From contig JAHBMJ010000933.1 in NCBI GenBank assembly GCA_018398765.1, positions 1 through 35,187 on the forward strand: DNA of 35,187 nucleotides, in the 5' to 3' direction. The notes under the pieces are model-generated. The model did no database searches and was not told the origin of the DNA. It saw nothing but the letters and a program-made list of their open reading frames with translations. The stretch comes from Chromera velia. Its lineage: Eukaryota; Sar; Chromeraceae. Positions 23,901-33,913 of the stretch are shown piece after piece. Made by a program: the position numbers and the translations under genes. Numbering within the stretch: the first letter of the stretch is position 1; each line of letters starts with the position of its first letter.

Positions 23901-25323
23901 TGAGCGTTGGAGTAATACAGAGCAAGCAATGACGGCTCGAGATCAGTGCCACGCAATCAATGCAGTGCTGGTCGATGTTGCGACGTTGCAGTCTGAATGT
24001 GTTGCACTTGCTTGCAGGCCCTCGAAATGCCCACGCGATGGTGGCTGTACGCATGAAGGGAAGGCACAGACCTGCCTCCTCGGTGTCTGTCGATGGAGGG
24101 ACGGAGGGAGACGTTGAAGATCTTTCCGGTTTTGTGGGGGGGGACAGGGGAGAAAAGAAAAAGGCGGGGGGGGGAGAGGGAGAGGGAGAAGAGGAGGAGG
24201 ATGACTTCTTTTCTCCTCACGGAGACTCCAACGACTCTGAGCTCATGTTTCTATATGGGGGCTGGTGGAGGTCAGTCTTTCTTTCTGTGTGTGGAGATGT
24301 TTTGCCTTTCTTCCTTCAAGGGGGTTTCCTTTGTGAAAACGGAATGCGAGACGGCAGTCGGAAAGGGGAGGCTGAAAGGAAAGAAAGAGCGTGCAAATTT
24401 CAGTTTCTTGTCCATCTTTCTTTACTGCACATTGAAAACTTGTCTTAGCAGTACTGATGCGAGGACACTCAAATATTTTTACCCAAATCCGTATCTCAAA
24501 TGCACCCTTATCTGAGTGTGTGTTGGTTCATTGCAGATACAAGCTGACCTACCAAGACACTTGGGTAGGCCGAATCCGGTACGAGTATGACGAGAGGCTA
24601 CAAGGGAGGGGAGAGGAATCTGAGAAGAGGACGAAAACAAAGAGGAAGGAGAGAGAGGAAGCCGGTGTAGTTTCTGCGCAAAGCCGGGGTGACGCTGAGC
24701 AGAAACCCCCGGCACCTCTCTCAGAGGAGATGGAGATGATGCAACATCAGAAACAAAAGTCCAAACAGCAGCAGCCAGTGATCAGTATTACCACGCGAGA
24801 AGGATTTCCCCGATACCAAGTCCCGATTCCAGATGATGCCCGTGCAACGGGGCACGAAGAGACTGACAGCGAAGAGGACGACACTGACCGTCCCGGGCGT
24901 CTCTCTGAGGATCCCTGCATTGGGTCGACGGCGGTTCCGTGGAGTGCCGGCGGTATTTCAAAGGGACCGCCGGGGAAGAAGAGGACGACAGGGAATTCAG
25001 TACAGCAGCAGCTGCATCAACATAGTCCTGCACATACAAAGACGCGTGCATCCTTGGACAGAGACGAAGAGGGGGAGTCGGAGGAGGTGGGAGGGGGTGG
25101 GAGAGAGAAGGGTCATCCTCTTTTAGTTGAAGAGAGAGAAATGCAACTGGACAGGGAACAGTCGGGCAGAGACAGAGGTCCCGGGTTGAGAGAGGAGGTG
25201 ATTGCCTTGTCTGCCGCCAGTGCTGCTGAGGCTGCTAAGGCGGACCCTTCTGTCTCCGGGGTGGTGGATGAGTCGTTTTTCTTTATGAGGACACGTGAGA
25301 GAGAAGCGAGTAACATCTTATGA
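20960..25323 (+). CDS. Predicted plastid-targeted Kelch beta-propeller protein, 7 exons, 871 aa
   Basis: Exons: 20960-21419, 21827-22547, 22726-22854, 23050-23141, 23499-23672, 24018-24270, 24537-25323 (TGA). Phases 1,2,2,1,1,2 all close, giving 2616 nt. Residues 1-23 (MQLVVGISLAALLLTSERGLSGA) are a signal peptide, followed by Phe24 and an Arg/Ser/Pro-rich transit peptide to about residue 130. From about 140 to 625 come Kelch-type blades: PRPRAGATAVAL joined across intron 1 to EYDVLMFGGYM; KVWIVGGWEPWTERSFNSIW with WTLDIDTWRWEKL; IYIHSYKDPLKLLVIDP; EKLVLFGGIPPGNGMCPEDVW with LDTQTWEWERV; GRRILIWGGAQ; and ELMFLYGGWW with YQDTWVGRIRYEY. Kelch propellers usually mediate protein binding; no BTB, F-box or enzyme domain is attached. 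The last exon encodes a charged, Gln/Glu/Ser-rich tail of about 250 residues, probably disordered. A stromal scaffold or adaptor is possible (inference). It shares a promoter region with the KH gene. Confidence 0.92.
21534..21604. repeat. (GGAA)n/(GAAA)n purine tract in Kelch intron 1
   Basis: Runs of ggaa then gaaa on the coding strand, more than 200 nt before the acceptor at 21826. The acceptor itself is preceded by a normal pyrimidine stretch. Confidence 0.93.
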
Positions 25324-28157
25324 TGAAGAAAAGGAAAGGAGAAGCAAAGGAGCAACACACTTAAACCTCTGCCCGTTTAATCGTCTCCGATACATTTGGG
25401 GGGATGAACTGCGTGTTGGGTCCGCTTTCATCATCTGTGTGTGTGTCATCGGGGTGATTTGGTTTGATGATTATTTGTCAGGAAGGACCAAAAGAAAGTT
25501 CGAGCAGAGCAACACCAAGTGGCTTCGATCCGAATGGACATTTCGCTTCATTGATTCGATCAAGCTAGCACCCACACCCAATACATTCTGTGAGAGTCTT
25601 TGACTCTCCCCACTCATGAGCTCCTCGCCGTTGCTGGTTCGCTTTACTCTTTCCCCCCATTGCCCCTTTCGTACTGCTTGAAATTACTGATCAAGGCCTA
25701 GACCTGTCGCGCGATTCGTTTGTCCAAAATAGATGGAAACAGTGTTTGTCGATGTATCTATTTCTCTTGCTCCCTTCTCTGTCTGTCCGAGTGTTTATCT
25801 GTTTATCTTCTTCCTGCTGCTTCCTTCGGGTCTTCCCGCCTCGACTTCGCATGCCTTTCTGTGAAAATGTCCTCTACCCTTTTGGGGGGGGGGCTTTACC
25901 TGTTCTGCCTGGTTTTTGTCTCGGGTAGGCGTCGGTGGGCAGAGGCGAAAGGCAAAGATCGATCGTCGCATATTTTCCTTCCGCAGTTTTGACACCCCGC
26001 AACCAGATGAACGAATGTTTGTTTGTTTGTTTGATTGTCTGATCTTATCTGGTCTTTCTTTTTCTTCAAGTCTTTCTTCCTTCGTTCCTTCCTTCCGTCC
26101 GTCCTTTTTCCTTCCTTCCTTCCTTCCTTCCTTCCTTCCCTTCCTTCCTTCCTTCCTTCCTTTCTTTCTTTCTTTCTTTCTTTCTTTCCTTCCTTCCTTC
26201 CTTCTTTTCTTTCCCCCTGCCTTTCCTTTACTCTCTCTGTTTCGTTTTCCCTGCTCTCTCCTTTTTCTTCTTTCTTTCACTCCCTCAGTCTGAGCATCCT
26301 ATCTGCTCGAGTAGAAGGAAGACGGACGGACAGATATAACAATGGCCACCCAATTTCTTTCTCCGTTCCCTCTCAAACTTCTGTCTCCCCTTAGTTTTTC
26401 CAAACAATTCATCTGCCACTGTGGCCGATGTGGGGGAGGAAACAGGGGCAGCTTTCTCCTTCGTGACACCGTTCTTCTATGGCTGCAACCAAATCAGAAG
26501 CCCGACGGCTGCGTCCGTACCTCGATGGCGGTCTGTCTGTCATTGAAGCGTGTCTGCATGTCCTTCTGTCTGAGAGAGGAAGGTACAGAGAAGAAGACAA
26601 AGAACGATGTAGTCTGTCCGTCCGTCTGTCTGCCTGCTAATGTGCCTGTCTCTCTTTCCTCAACTCTGCTCTGCCCTTTGTCAGCTGATCTCCTACATCT
26701 TTTGGGTCGTCGGGAAGAGAGAGAGAGAGAGAGAGACATACTCTTGGGTAGTAAGGGGAACTTTGTACGTTGGCTTGATTGCTCGATTGAGCGCCTGTGT
26801 TGATGTTTTGATGTTCCCTCGGCATGGCGACACACTGCCACAGAGGGGCAAGAGGGACCCTTCGTTGGTTGTGCAGTGCAAAGAGAGTCGTGGCTGTGTT
26901 TAAATGCCTTTGCATGAGCTTATGTGTCCTTGCTTCTGTCTGGCTGGAGGGTTCTTCCAAGTCGTTTGTGAATATCTCTCGGAGGAACGAAGAGGAGAGA
27001 GGGAAGAAGAGGGGGACCGTTTGTTCCCTCCTAAGATGCATGTAAGCCGCTTCTGCTTTGACCAAAATCTGAACGAGAGGGGAACAAGAGGGGAGCTTTT
27101 CTTGCCCGATCGTTTGTTTCCTTTTCCTTTTTTTTGCCTACAGGTCCGTTTGTATGAATAGAGGAGACGGGTGGAAGAGGGGTCCTCACAACGTGAGACC
27201 CTGACAGGACCTTGGCAGGCAATCGTTTGGTCCCATCTCTTCGTCCTTCTGTCTAAGTCCTGCGTGCATGTAGCATACTGGAGGCCCTTTCTCCCTTTTC
27301 CTCTTCGACTGCACCCGTTTCTTTCTCTAAGCCCCTGCTCAGTGAGTGACTGTGTGGGTTGGTTGGAATGGCGGCGTTTTCGGGTCGTTCAGTGGTGGAC
27401 GTTTTCTTTCGTCAAGGTTGAGGCGCTTTTCCTTCCTAAGAGCAGCCAGACGGATTTTCTCTTTTCCTTGCTTGCTCCAAGAGTGAAGGGCCAATGTGCT
27501 CCAAACAAAGAGAGAAAAACAGTGAATGGTCACGCAAAGAGTCACACACAGATAAACAGCCATGTACTTCTCACAGGGTCCGTCCTTTCCTGAGTCTTTC
27601 TTTTCCCTCCACAGTGAACTGTAAAGCTCAAGTCGGCCAGCAAGGAAGAGCCCGTTGAACGGAATTCAATTTCTTAATCTCGAATACATTTGCCGCCCTC
27701 TGTGTCCGGAATTCTTTTGTTTTTTGTGTGGTTTTGATATCGACAAGGTGGCGGAGATTCCGGTCAATACATCGTGAAAGCGGAGGGGAAAGGAATGACA
27801 GAAGGAAGTCGGATAGAAGAAGGATGTCACACATTCCTTTAGTTCTGGAAGGTGTTCTCCTCATGCAAAAGCCTGCATGCCTTTTTGCCGGACAACGTCT
27901 CTTCTAGCTTGCATCGTCCCTTCATAATACACGGGTGCATGCACAAATTGGTATGTATTGGTATGCATTTATTGGTGTGCATTGCAATAGTATTATGTTT
28001 ATGTAACAAATTATGTTACTAATTACTGATGTTAAATGATCTCTTGCCATATGACATATGCTTGCATTTTAATTACAGCTGCGTAATACAACACTCAAAA
28101 TCATCCTATTGTCATTGTGTTGTTCTATAGTTCTTGTTTGCATGTGTTATCGCTCGG
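25324..28157. other. Gene-free stretch downstream of the Kelch gene
   Basis: No coding exon is supported. Short open frames (for example one overlapping the Kelch stop, ending near 25603) have no family resemblance and no splice support. The stretch carries a long pyrimidine tract (26085-26215), frequent Cys/Phe/Ser-coding CT-rich DNA, and from about 27.9 kb a fall to AT-rich sequence. It should contain the Kelch 3'UTR, whose end I could not place. Confidence 0.5.
26085..26215. repeat. (CCTT)n/(CTTT)n pyrimidine tract
   Basis: Roughly 130 bp of imperfect ccttcctt and ctttcttt repeats; strong purine/pyrimidine strand asymmetry. Confidence 0.95.
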
Positions 28158-28806
28158 AAAGCGTAGCAAGGGGGGCAAGTGGGGGACACTTTAATAGAAA
28201 GTGTTAAGGACCTACTTAAGGTAACAGCAGACACATACATATGTCATGACTTGCGAACTTACGATTGAAAAGTTCAATACATGAAAAGTTGGATGCATAC
28301 AGATGCATGTCCCGTAAATAGAAATGAAGGGATAATTAATATAATATGACTCGGGGTCATAACACAGTAGAACACAGTTAATTCCGCTAAATTCCACTTT
28401 CCGGGCCCTTTGCTGCTTTGCGTGGAAGGCATCAGATTTTTGTTGTGGTTTGTTGTGCGCTTGGAGCACGAATGAGGCACGACATAGCAAACGAATCGTT
28501 GCAGCAATCAATAGCATATATATAGCAAAAGCGTGTACTAGCGCGTGCAATATTCGTAACACGACCAATATATATGTGCGCCAATTAATCAATATTAATT
28601 TTTTCGCTTTCATGATGTAAGCAAGCTTGCGAACGGCCCCGGAAAGTACCGGAATTGTACCGGAAAATAAAAAAAAATAATATTGGTTAACGCACGCGCC
28701 GCGTGGTTAATAGTGCCAGTGGTTAACACACAGTATAAGTAACTATAGGTTACTTGAATTCTTAATTTTAGTTAATTTGGTAAGTGCCCCCCGCGGCTTG
28801 CTTTTC
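28158..28806. mobile_element. Possible non-autonomous element with imperfect inverted ends
   Basis: A G-rich motif at 28158-28193 (AAAGCGTAGCAAGGGGGGCA) is roughly the reverse complement of a C-rich motif at 28781-28806 (TAAGTGCCCCCCGCGGCTTG). The roughly 600 bp between are AT-rich and lack a convincing gene. A third copy of the C-rich motif lies at 31573-31596. The ends are imperfect and I see no clear target-site duplication, so the call is tentative. Confidence 0.3.
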
Positions 28807-28859
28807 AGAGACACGGTGGTTTTAACGCTTTTCTGAGCCAATTCGGAGCGGAGCTTTCC

Positions 28860-29321
28860 CTATAAAACTTTTAGTAAATATGACTAAATATTATAAAATA
28901 TTATAAAAAATTTATATTTTAGTCATATTTTACTTTTTTTTTGTGGGTTTATATTTTTTTGTATATATTATACGCGGACAAACAAAAAATGCTACACAAG
29001 TCTACAAACATCCGCAAATTGAATGAACCAATTCCCATTCATTCAATTGATATATTTTACAAGAAAAAAAATGGTAAAAAAAAACTAGTAGTGAATAGTT
29101 ATATTTTAGTCATTTTTTTTTTTAAGTGAATTTTGTCACTAATTTCCCTCATATTTTATCATATTTTGTCATATTTTGAAAAACATTTTTTTATGAAAGA
29201 ATCATAACTCTTAGAACGTTTCTGCGGCAATTTATGAAGACTAGAGCTATATTTATGTAGTACACCAACTTAGAGCATGTAAAATAAAATATTGAGTAAA
29301 TAATATCATTTTTATGAAATT
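28860..29321. repeat. AT-rich DNA with degenerate TCATATTT words
   Basis: Repeats of the type (T)TAGTCATATTTTA occur on both strands at about 28877-28935, 29100-29115 and 29145-29180. The same words recur on the far side of the broken gene, at 31224-31260 and 31440-31510. No coding exon is seen. Confidence 0.6.
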
Positions 29322-30757
29322 TTATCTTATTTTAACCATGATAATGAGGAGGGGGATGACCTCTTCGCCCCTCCCAATGGCTGCCAGTAGGCCAACCTTT
29401 CTTGGAGTGGTACCTTCCGTCCCCCCCTCTCATCCTGAACGTCTTCCATTTCGGCATCCTCTTCCTGCACTCTCCCCCTCCTGCATGCCTGTAGCAGCAG
29501 CCCCAGCTACGGCCGCCCTAGCAGTGGCCTCTTCAGTGGCCCTTCTTACCTCTCCTTCCGCGTATCCAATTCTGTTATTCAAAGAGGTCATAAAGTGATG
29601 GAGGACCGTGACTGAGACAGTGACTCTCTTCCCGGCCTTGTTGGTGACTGTGTGCTTAGATAAATCTCTGAAGACGACTTCTAGGGCCTCGTTGAGGAGA
29701 CTGATCGTCTTGTATGTTTTCTCCACACCTGCATCTGTAGGCTTTACCTTGGCCCACCTGCAAAGAGAAAAAAAAAATGAAGGTACAAACCTGGCTAACC
29801 TTTATAGACAAACAGCTGCGTCATCAGGTAGCAAAAACAAGTAAAAAAGGGAGGGGGTGGGAGCAGACAAAGAGGAAATAGTGCAAGAGATATAGACGTA
29901 TGGAAAAAAAAAAAAAACGGAGGCTCTGAAAACAGAAAGCTGACGTACCTGTTTTTTCACTCTTTATCGGGAAAGGTATCCTTGTACATGTAAATCAGCT
30001 CTTCGATGAGCTCAGAATTAACAGAAAGGATCGGAGGTTTTTTGGGGCACTGCGCTGTGCCAACCAGGTATCTCCACCGAACACTTCTCTCCTTTTTACA
30101 TTTAAATCCAAGGATACACAACTTTATGCATCCATCGAATGGCATCCATCTATCCATCCATCCATCCATCCATCGAATGTGATCCATCCATCCATCCCTC
30201 CTCACTCGATCACTCCACCCATTCATCCCTCACTCACTAGTTCACTCACTCCATCCATCAATCCATCAATCCATCAATCCATCCATCCATCCATCCATCC
30301 ATCCATCAATCCATCCACCCATCCATCCATCCCTGCTCACTCCATCACTCCATCACTCCATCCATCCCTGCTCACTCCATCACTCCATCCATCCATCCCT
30401 CACTTACTCCATCAATTAATCCATCCCTCACTCACTCCATCACTCCATCCATCCATCCCTCACTCCATCCATCCATCGATTTATCTATCCAATGGCATCC
30501 ATGCATCCATCCATCTATCCATCCATCCATCCATCTATCCCTCAGTCACTCTCTCACTCCATCCATCCATCCATCCATCCTTCAGCCACTCTCTCACTCC
30601 ATCCACTCATCCATTCCTCTTCACTCCATCATTCTATGCATGCATCCATCGATCCCTCACTCACTTCATCCATCCATCACCTCAGTTGTGACTGACCTTT
30701 CCAAATCTCAGTTCGTACATGTTGACATCCTGGTCGATGTGGTCGCTTCTGAAGCTC
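29322..30757 (-). pseudogene. Broken multi-exon gene of unknown family
   Basis: Three exon-like blocks join in phase: 30757-30697 ([18 protein letters not shown], donor GTCAGT), 30091-29949 ([19 protein letters not shown] ... [18 protein letters not shown], donor GTACGT) and 29757 leftward (RWAKVKPTDAGVEKTYKT ... EALEVVFRDLSKHTVT, acceptor TTTGCAG). The joined frame contains a TGA at 29959-29957, five codons before the Arg codon split by the second junction. In the last block the original frame stops at 29430. A shift in a GGGGG run near 29490 would continue a second coding-like frame (VQEEDAEMEDVQDERGG ... LLAAIGRGEEVIP) to a TAA at 29324-29322. A stop plus a frameshift suggest a pseudogene; sequencing error in the homopolymer is the alternative for the second defect. 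Family not recognised. It may continue upstream into the exons at 32267-33149. Confidence 0.5.
30127..30682. repeat. (CATC)n satellite inside an intron
   Basis: About 555 bp of catc/atcc tetramers broken by ctcact and tcaatcc variants. It nearly fills the 605-nt intron between exon blocks 30757-30697 and 30091-29949 of the broken minus-strand gene. Confidence 0.95.
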
Positions 30758-31642
30758 CTACTAGGTAGCACAAAACAAAGAGACAACACTACAGAAAGAC
30801 GATCCTACTATCCATTTGCCCTGTCCTAGTGGATTGACACAAAAGCACCAACACTCTGTGACACAGTTCTTTCATCTGTACGTCTACATATGTCTTTGTT
30901 GGTATGAGTGGCCTTTGTGGTGTGGATCATGCATGCCGGGGTCTTTCACTGTATACGGTGCATAGAACGCTGCATGCAGCGGGCCCTGGCATCCGCGAGT
31001 CATGCTCACGCACGCACTCCGGTCCCGGTCGCGACGTCGTCGTCGACAGGCAGGCTCAATATATACATATATATATTTTTTCATATGTTTATACGTTTAT
31101 ATATATAAGGAGTGTACCATTTTAAAAAAAATCATAAAATACTTCTCTCGTTGGAGATGGTCGTTAACAAACTCATTTGGCATCTTTTATCTAAAAATAT
31201 GTTTAAAAAAGTATTTTAAGCTCAGTCATATTTAGTCATAATTTAGTTATGAAAAATTACTTAAGAAAAAAATAGTGAATAGACATTCACGAGTTGATTC
31301 ACTAAAAAATTCATCGGGCTCTAAAAATTTTTTTATATTATATATGGCCAATCTGGGTAGCTAAATGTGTTCTCTAATCAAAACTGAACCATATAAACCA
31401 CTTTTGGATTCTTTATGCTTTATAGTTCACAAAAAAAAATTGTTCATATTTTACTCATATTTGTGTCATATTTTAAAAATATTAAAATATTTACTCATAT
31501 TTAATAAAAGTTTTATAGGGTTGCGGTGTCTTTTTTTAACCTTTTTTTGATGCTCATCATGCGAGATTGCAATAAGTGCCCCCCGCTTTGCTTTTTGGGG
31601 CCACCGCTTCGCTTTCCGGGGCCATACACGCGCGTACGCGGA
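30758..31642. other. Non-coding, partly AT-rich spacer
   Basis: The left part is mixed sequence without a clear exon. From about 31060 to 31560 it is AT-rich with TCATATTT words, followed by TAAGTGCCCCCCGCTTTGCT at 31573-31592, a motif also present at 28781. Nothing coding is supported. Confidence 0.45.
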
Positions 31643-31853
31643 TACCCTGGACATTAATTTTTGTCCATTCTATACGTGCCTAGGTGTGCAAGACCAATCT
31701 AAAACTATCTCCCCCTTTTACTGACTATCCCACCTGGCAGTGAGCATAAGGTGGGGGCGTCTCCCTAGCTAAGCAAGAGCAAACAACACATGTTGTTGCT
31801 ACCTATCCGTTTACTCGTTGCTTTGTTTTCTAATAGCTTTTCTACTCATCTCT
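31643..31853. repeat. 211-bp direct repeat, copy 1
   Basis: It aligns without gaps to 33193-33403, with 16 mismatches in 211 positions (about 92% identity), of which 15 are transitions. The right-hand 115 bp (from CCTGGCAGTGAG) hold only 3 of the 16 changes. It contains a hairpin-capable stretch at 31778-31800 (AGCAAACAAC-ACAT-GTTGTTGCT, one bulge). No tRNA-type internal promoter boxes or open frame were seen. It could be an LTR-like terminal repeat, a SINE-like element or an RNA gene. Confidence 0.9.
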
Positions 31854-32266
31854 CACATATACTTTCTCACTACCGGAGTATGTCATAGATTGACAAAAGT
31901 CCAGGCACCGTAGTCAGATATAATCAGTCAGTCCGTCCGTATAGAGCGTGAAAGAAAAAGAGCATGCAGATGAACAATGCATGAATGAGCTAGTGCGTAC
32001 ATTCTCTGCATCCACATACGCAGAGGGCGCCAGGCGGTGGCAGTGTCCCCCCCCTCCACGGCACACGCTCATTGGTCGGGGCCGGCCCAGGTCCTGTATG
32101 AAGGCCTGCAGAAAAGAAAAAGAAAGTCAAACCATACAAATAGACATAAATTAATGTTCAGGGTATCGTCACCTCTAAACCCTAAACCTGAATTTTCTTA
32201 AAATAACTATTTTTCTCTTCTAATGGAAAAAACGTGAAGACGGGGGCAAATGGTTATGCAGCTTAC
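31854..32266. other. Short spacer without a supported gene
   Basis: It includes a CTAAACCCTAAACC word at 32175-32188 (two units of the plant-type telomere repeat TTTAGGG on the other strand). No coding exon is supported. Confidence 0.4.
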
Positions 32267-33149
32267 CTATTGAGTTAATGACCCAGTTGTGCTCTCTCCT
32301 TGCTTGCCTTCCTTTTTGCTTGCTCTCTCTGGCTTATTCGTAAGAGGCTTTCTGGTATCACCCCCGGAGTGCGACTGAAATGGGTACCCTTCCACAATTT
32401 TTCTGAGATCAGCAAAGAACAGCCGATGCACTTCCTTTTCCCTCCCACTTGTTTTACCTTTAATCACTCTCAGCTGCCATGCCTTTCTTTTTACGCCCCT
32501 CAATCTCTTCACATAAACAAACATCAGTAAATATAAAAACATACAAATTCCCTTCCTCACCTCTTTTACTACTCATACCGTCCTAGCACACCATCACATT
32601 CTTTTCTCTTTTTACGGGCACCCTGAGACCTATGCAATAAAACAGACACACACACGTATAGAGAAGCACACACACATTTCCCCTTCTTCTGTTCCCTTCT
32701 TGCCTCGCCTGCTACTCTTACTGACAGAAAGACTCAATTCTCATTGCAGTTTTTCTCCCCATTGCTCTCTTCTACATGCATGCGCCCCATGAAGGTACCC
32801 AAAACAGCGGTATTTCAAGCTTAATTGAGGCGGGTAATCTTTGAAAAATATATGCGACCTCTGCTCAATATTCTAAATTTACAGTCATCTGCTCTCCAGG
32901 AAGCGACATGACTCGGATGTTGCAGAATATCGTAGAATTGTGCAAAGACCGACCTATGCACCCACTCACTAACCCATCTACCTACCTGTCCCCCACCCCC
33001 ATACACATACATGCACAGGGAAGGAAAAGGAGGCAGGGGGACAAAAAGCAAGACAAAAGACAAAAGACTGACTTTTAGAGTGGCGCCATCCAGAGAGAGA
33101 GAGTCAGGTGCCTTGAGTGTCCTGCAGAGACGGCGAGAGCAGTAGAGGC
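32267..33149 (-). CDS. Two exon-like blocks of an unrecognised gene
   Basis: The block 33149-33073 encodes GLYCSRRLCRTLKAPDSL then DGATLK, with acceptor AATGCAG and donor GTCAGT, in phase 0. It joins 32473-32267 (LRVIKGKTSGREKEVHRLFF ... LRKIVEGYPFQSHSGGDTR), with acceptor GGCAG, ending in a Lys/Ser-rich tail and TAG. The TAG abuts a GTAAGC, so an intron in the 3'UTR is possible. Alternatively a weak donor (GTCATT) shortly before the stop would carry the frame in phase 2 into the exon at 30757, making one longer gene with the broken blocks to the left. No upstream exon could be fixed: the 211-bp repeat copy 2 lies only 43 bp before the first block. Family not recognised. Confidence 0.4.
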
Positions 33150-33192
33150 CTGCATTCAAGAGAAAAAAGAACTCAAAGAATTTTTGTTACCA

Positions 33193-33403
33193 TACTCTGA
33201 ACATTAATTTATGTCTATTCTATACGTGCCTAGGTATGCGAGACCAATCTAAGACCATCTCCCCCTTTCATTAACTATCCTGCCTGGCAGTGAGCATAAG
33301 GTGGGGGCGTCTCCCTAGCTAAGTAAGAGTAAACAACACATGCTGTTGCTACCTATCCGTTTACTCGTTGCTTTGTTTTCTAATAGCTTTTCTACTCATC
33401 TCT
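33193..33403. repeat. 211-bp direct repeat, copy 2
   Basis: Same length and orientation as 31643-31853. The two copies bracket 1.34 kb containing the two-exon candidate gene. On the minus strand this copy lies just upstream of the exon at 33149. Confidence 0.9.
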
Positions 33404-33913
33404 TATATGGAAACTAGCACGGAAACACTCTTAGACATATTTTGAATGCAAACCTGCAGAGCAGGTCGGACCCCCCCCCTCAACCAGGGGTACAAAACTC
33501 GGTCGTTTCGTACCCCTGCGAGAAGGTCCACACACCCCCTCCCAGTGAGGGAATTGAAAAAATCTTGTTTACAAAGATGAGCCTTCTTGGTACATGCAGA
33601 AGGCTTTGTACGATATCTGTAAGTGTTTTTATGTGGTTGCAACCTGGCCATTATGGTTGCTAAATGATTGACCGGTCTGCCCTCGGCAAGGTAAAAAACT
33701 GCCGTCTCCTTTTGCGTGTGTTGCTCACCCCTTCCCCCCTTCTCTACTCTTTGCAGGTCGTTGGTCTCATTTGGGAGATGTTTGTTCTGGGCCCCAGCCT
33801 AGGCGTTCTTCAACTCCTCTAGAGATAGGTCTTTGCATCTTCGTTGCGGCCACAGCCTTCAAATTGCGAAAGGGAGCAGCGCCCATACGTACCGAGCCTG
33901 TGTTTTTTTCTAC
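33404..33913. other. Stretch without a supported gene
   Basis: Open frames on both strands (minus about 33403-33651; plus after a TTTGCAG near 33757) have some protein-like texture but no consistent splice partners, so I do not call them. Confidence 0.4.

Noticed and set aside
25295-25603. A 102-codon plus frame with a hydrophobic stretch overlapping the Kelch stop codon
   Set aside because: It starts inside the Kelch coding exon in another frame, lacks splice or start support, and its hydrophobicity comes from GTGTGTGT-rich DNA.
33757-33825. A plus-strand exon-like frame after TTTGCAG (VVGLIWEMFVLGPSLGVL)
   Set aside because: It is short and has no upstream exon in phase or donor nearby.
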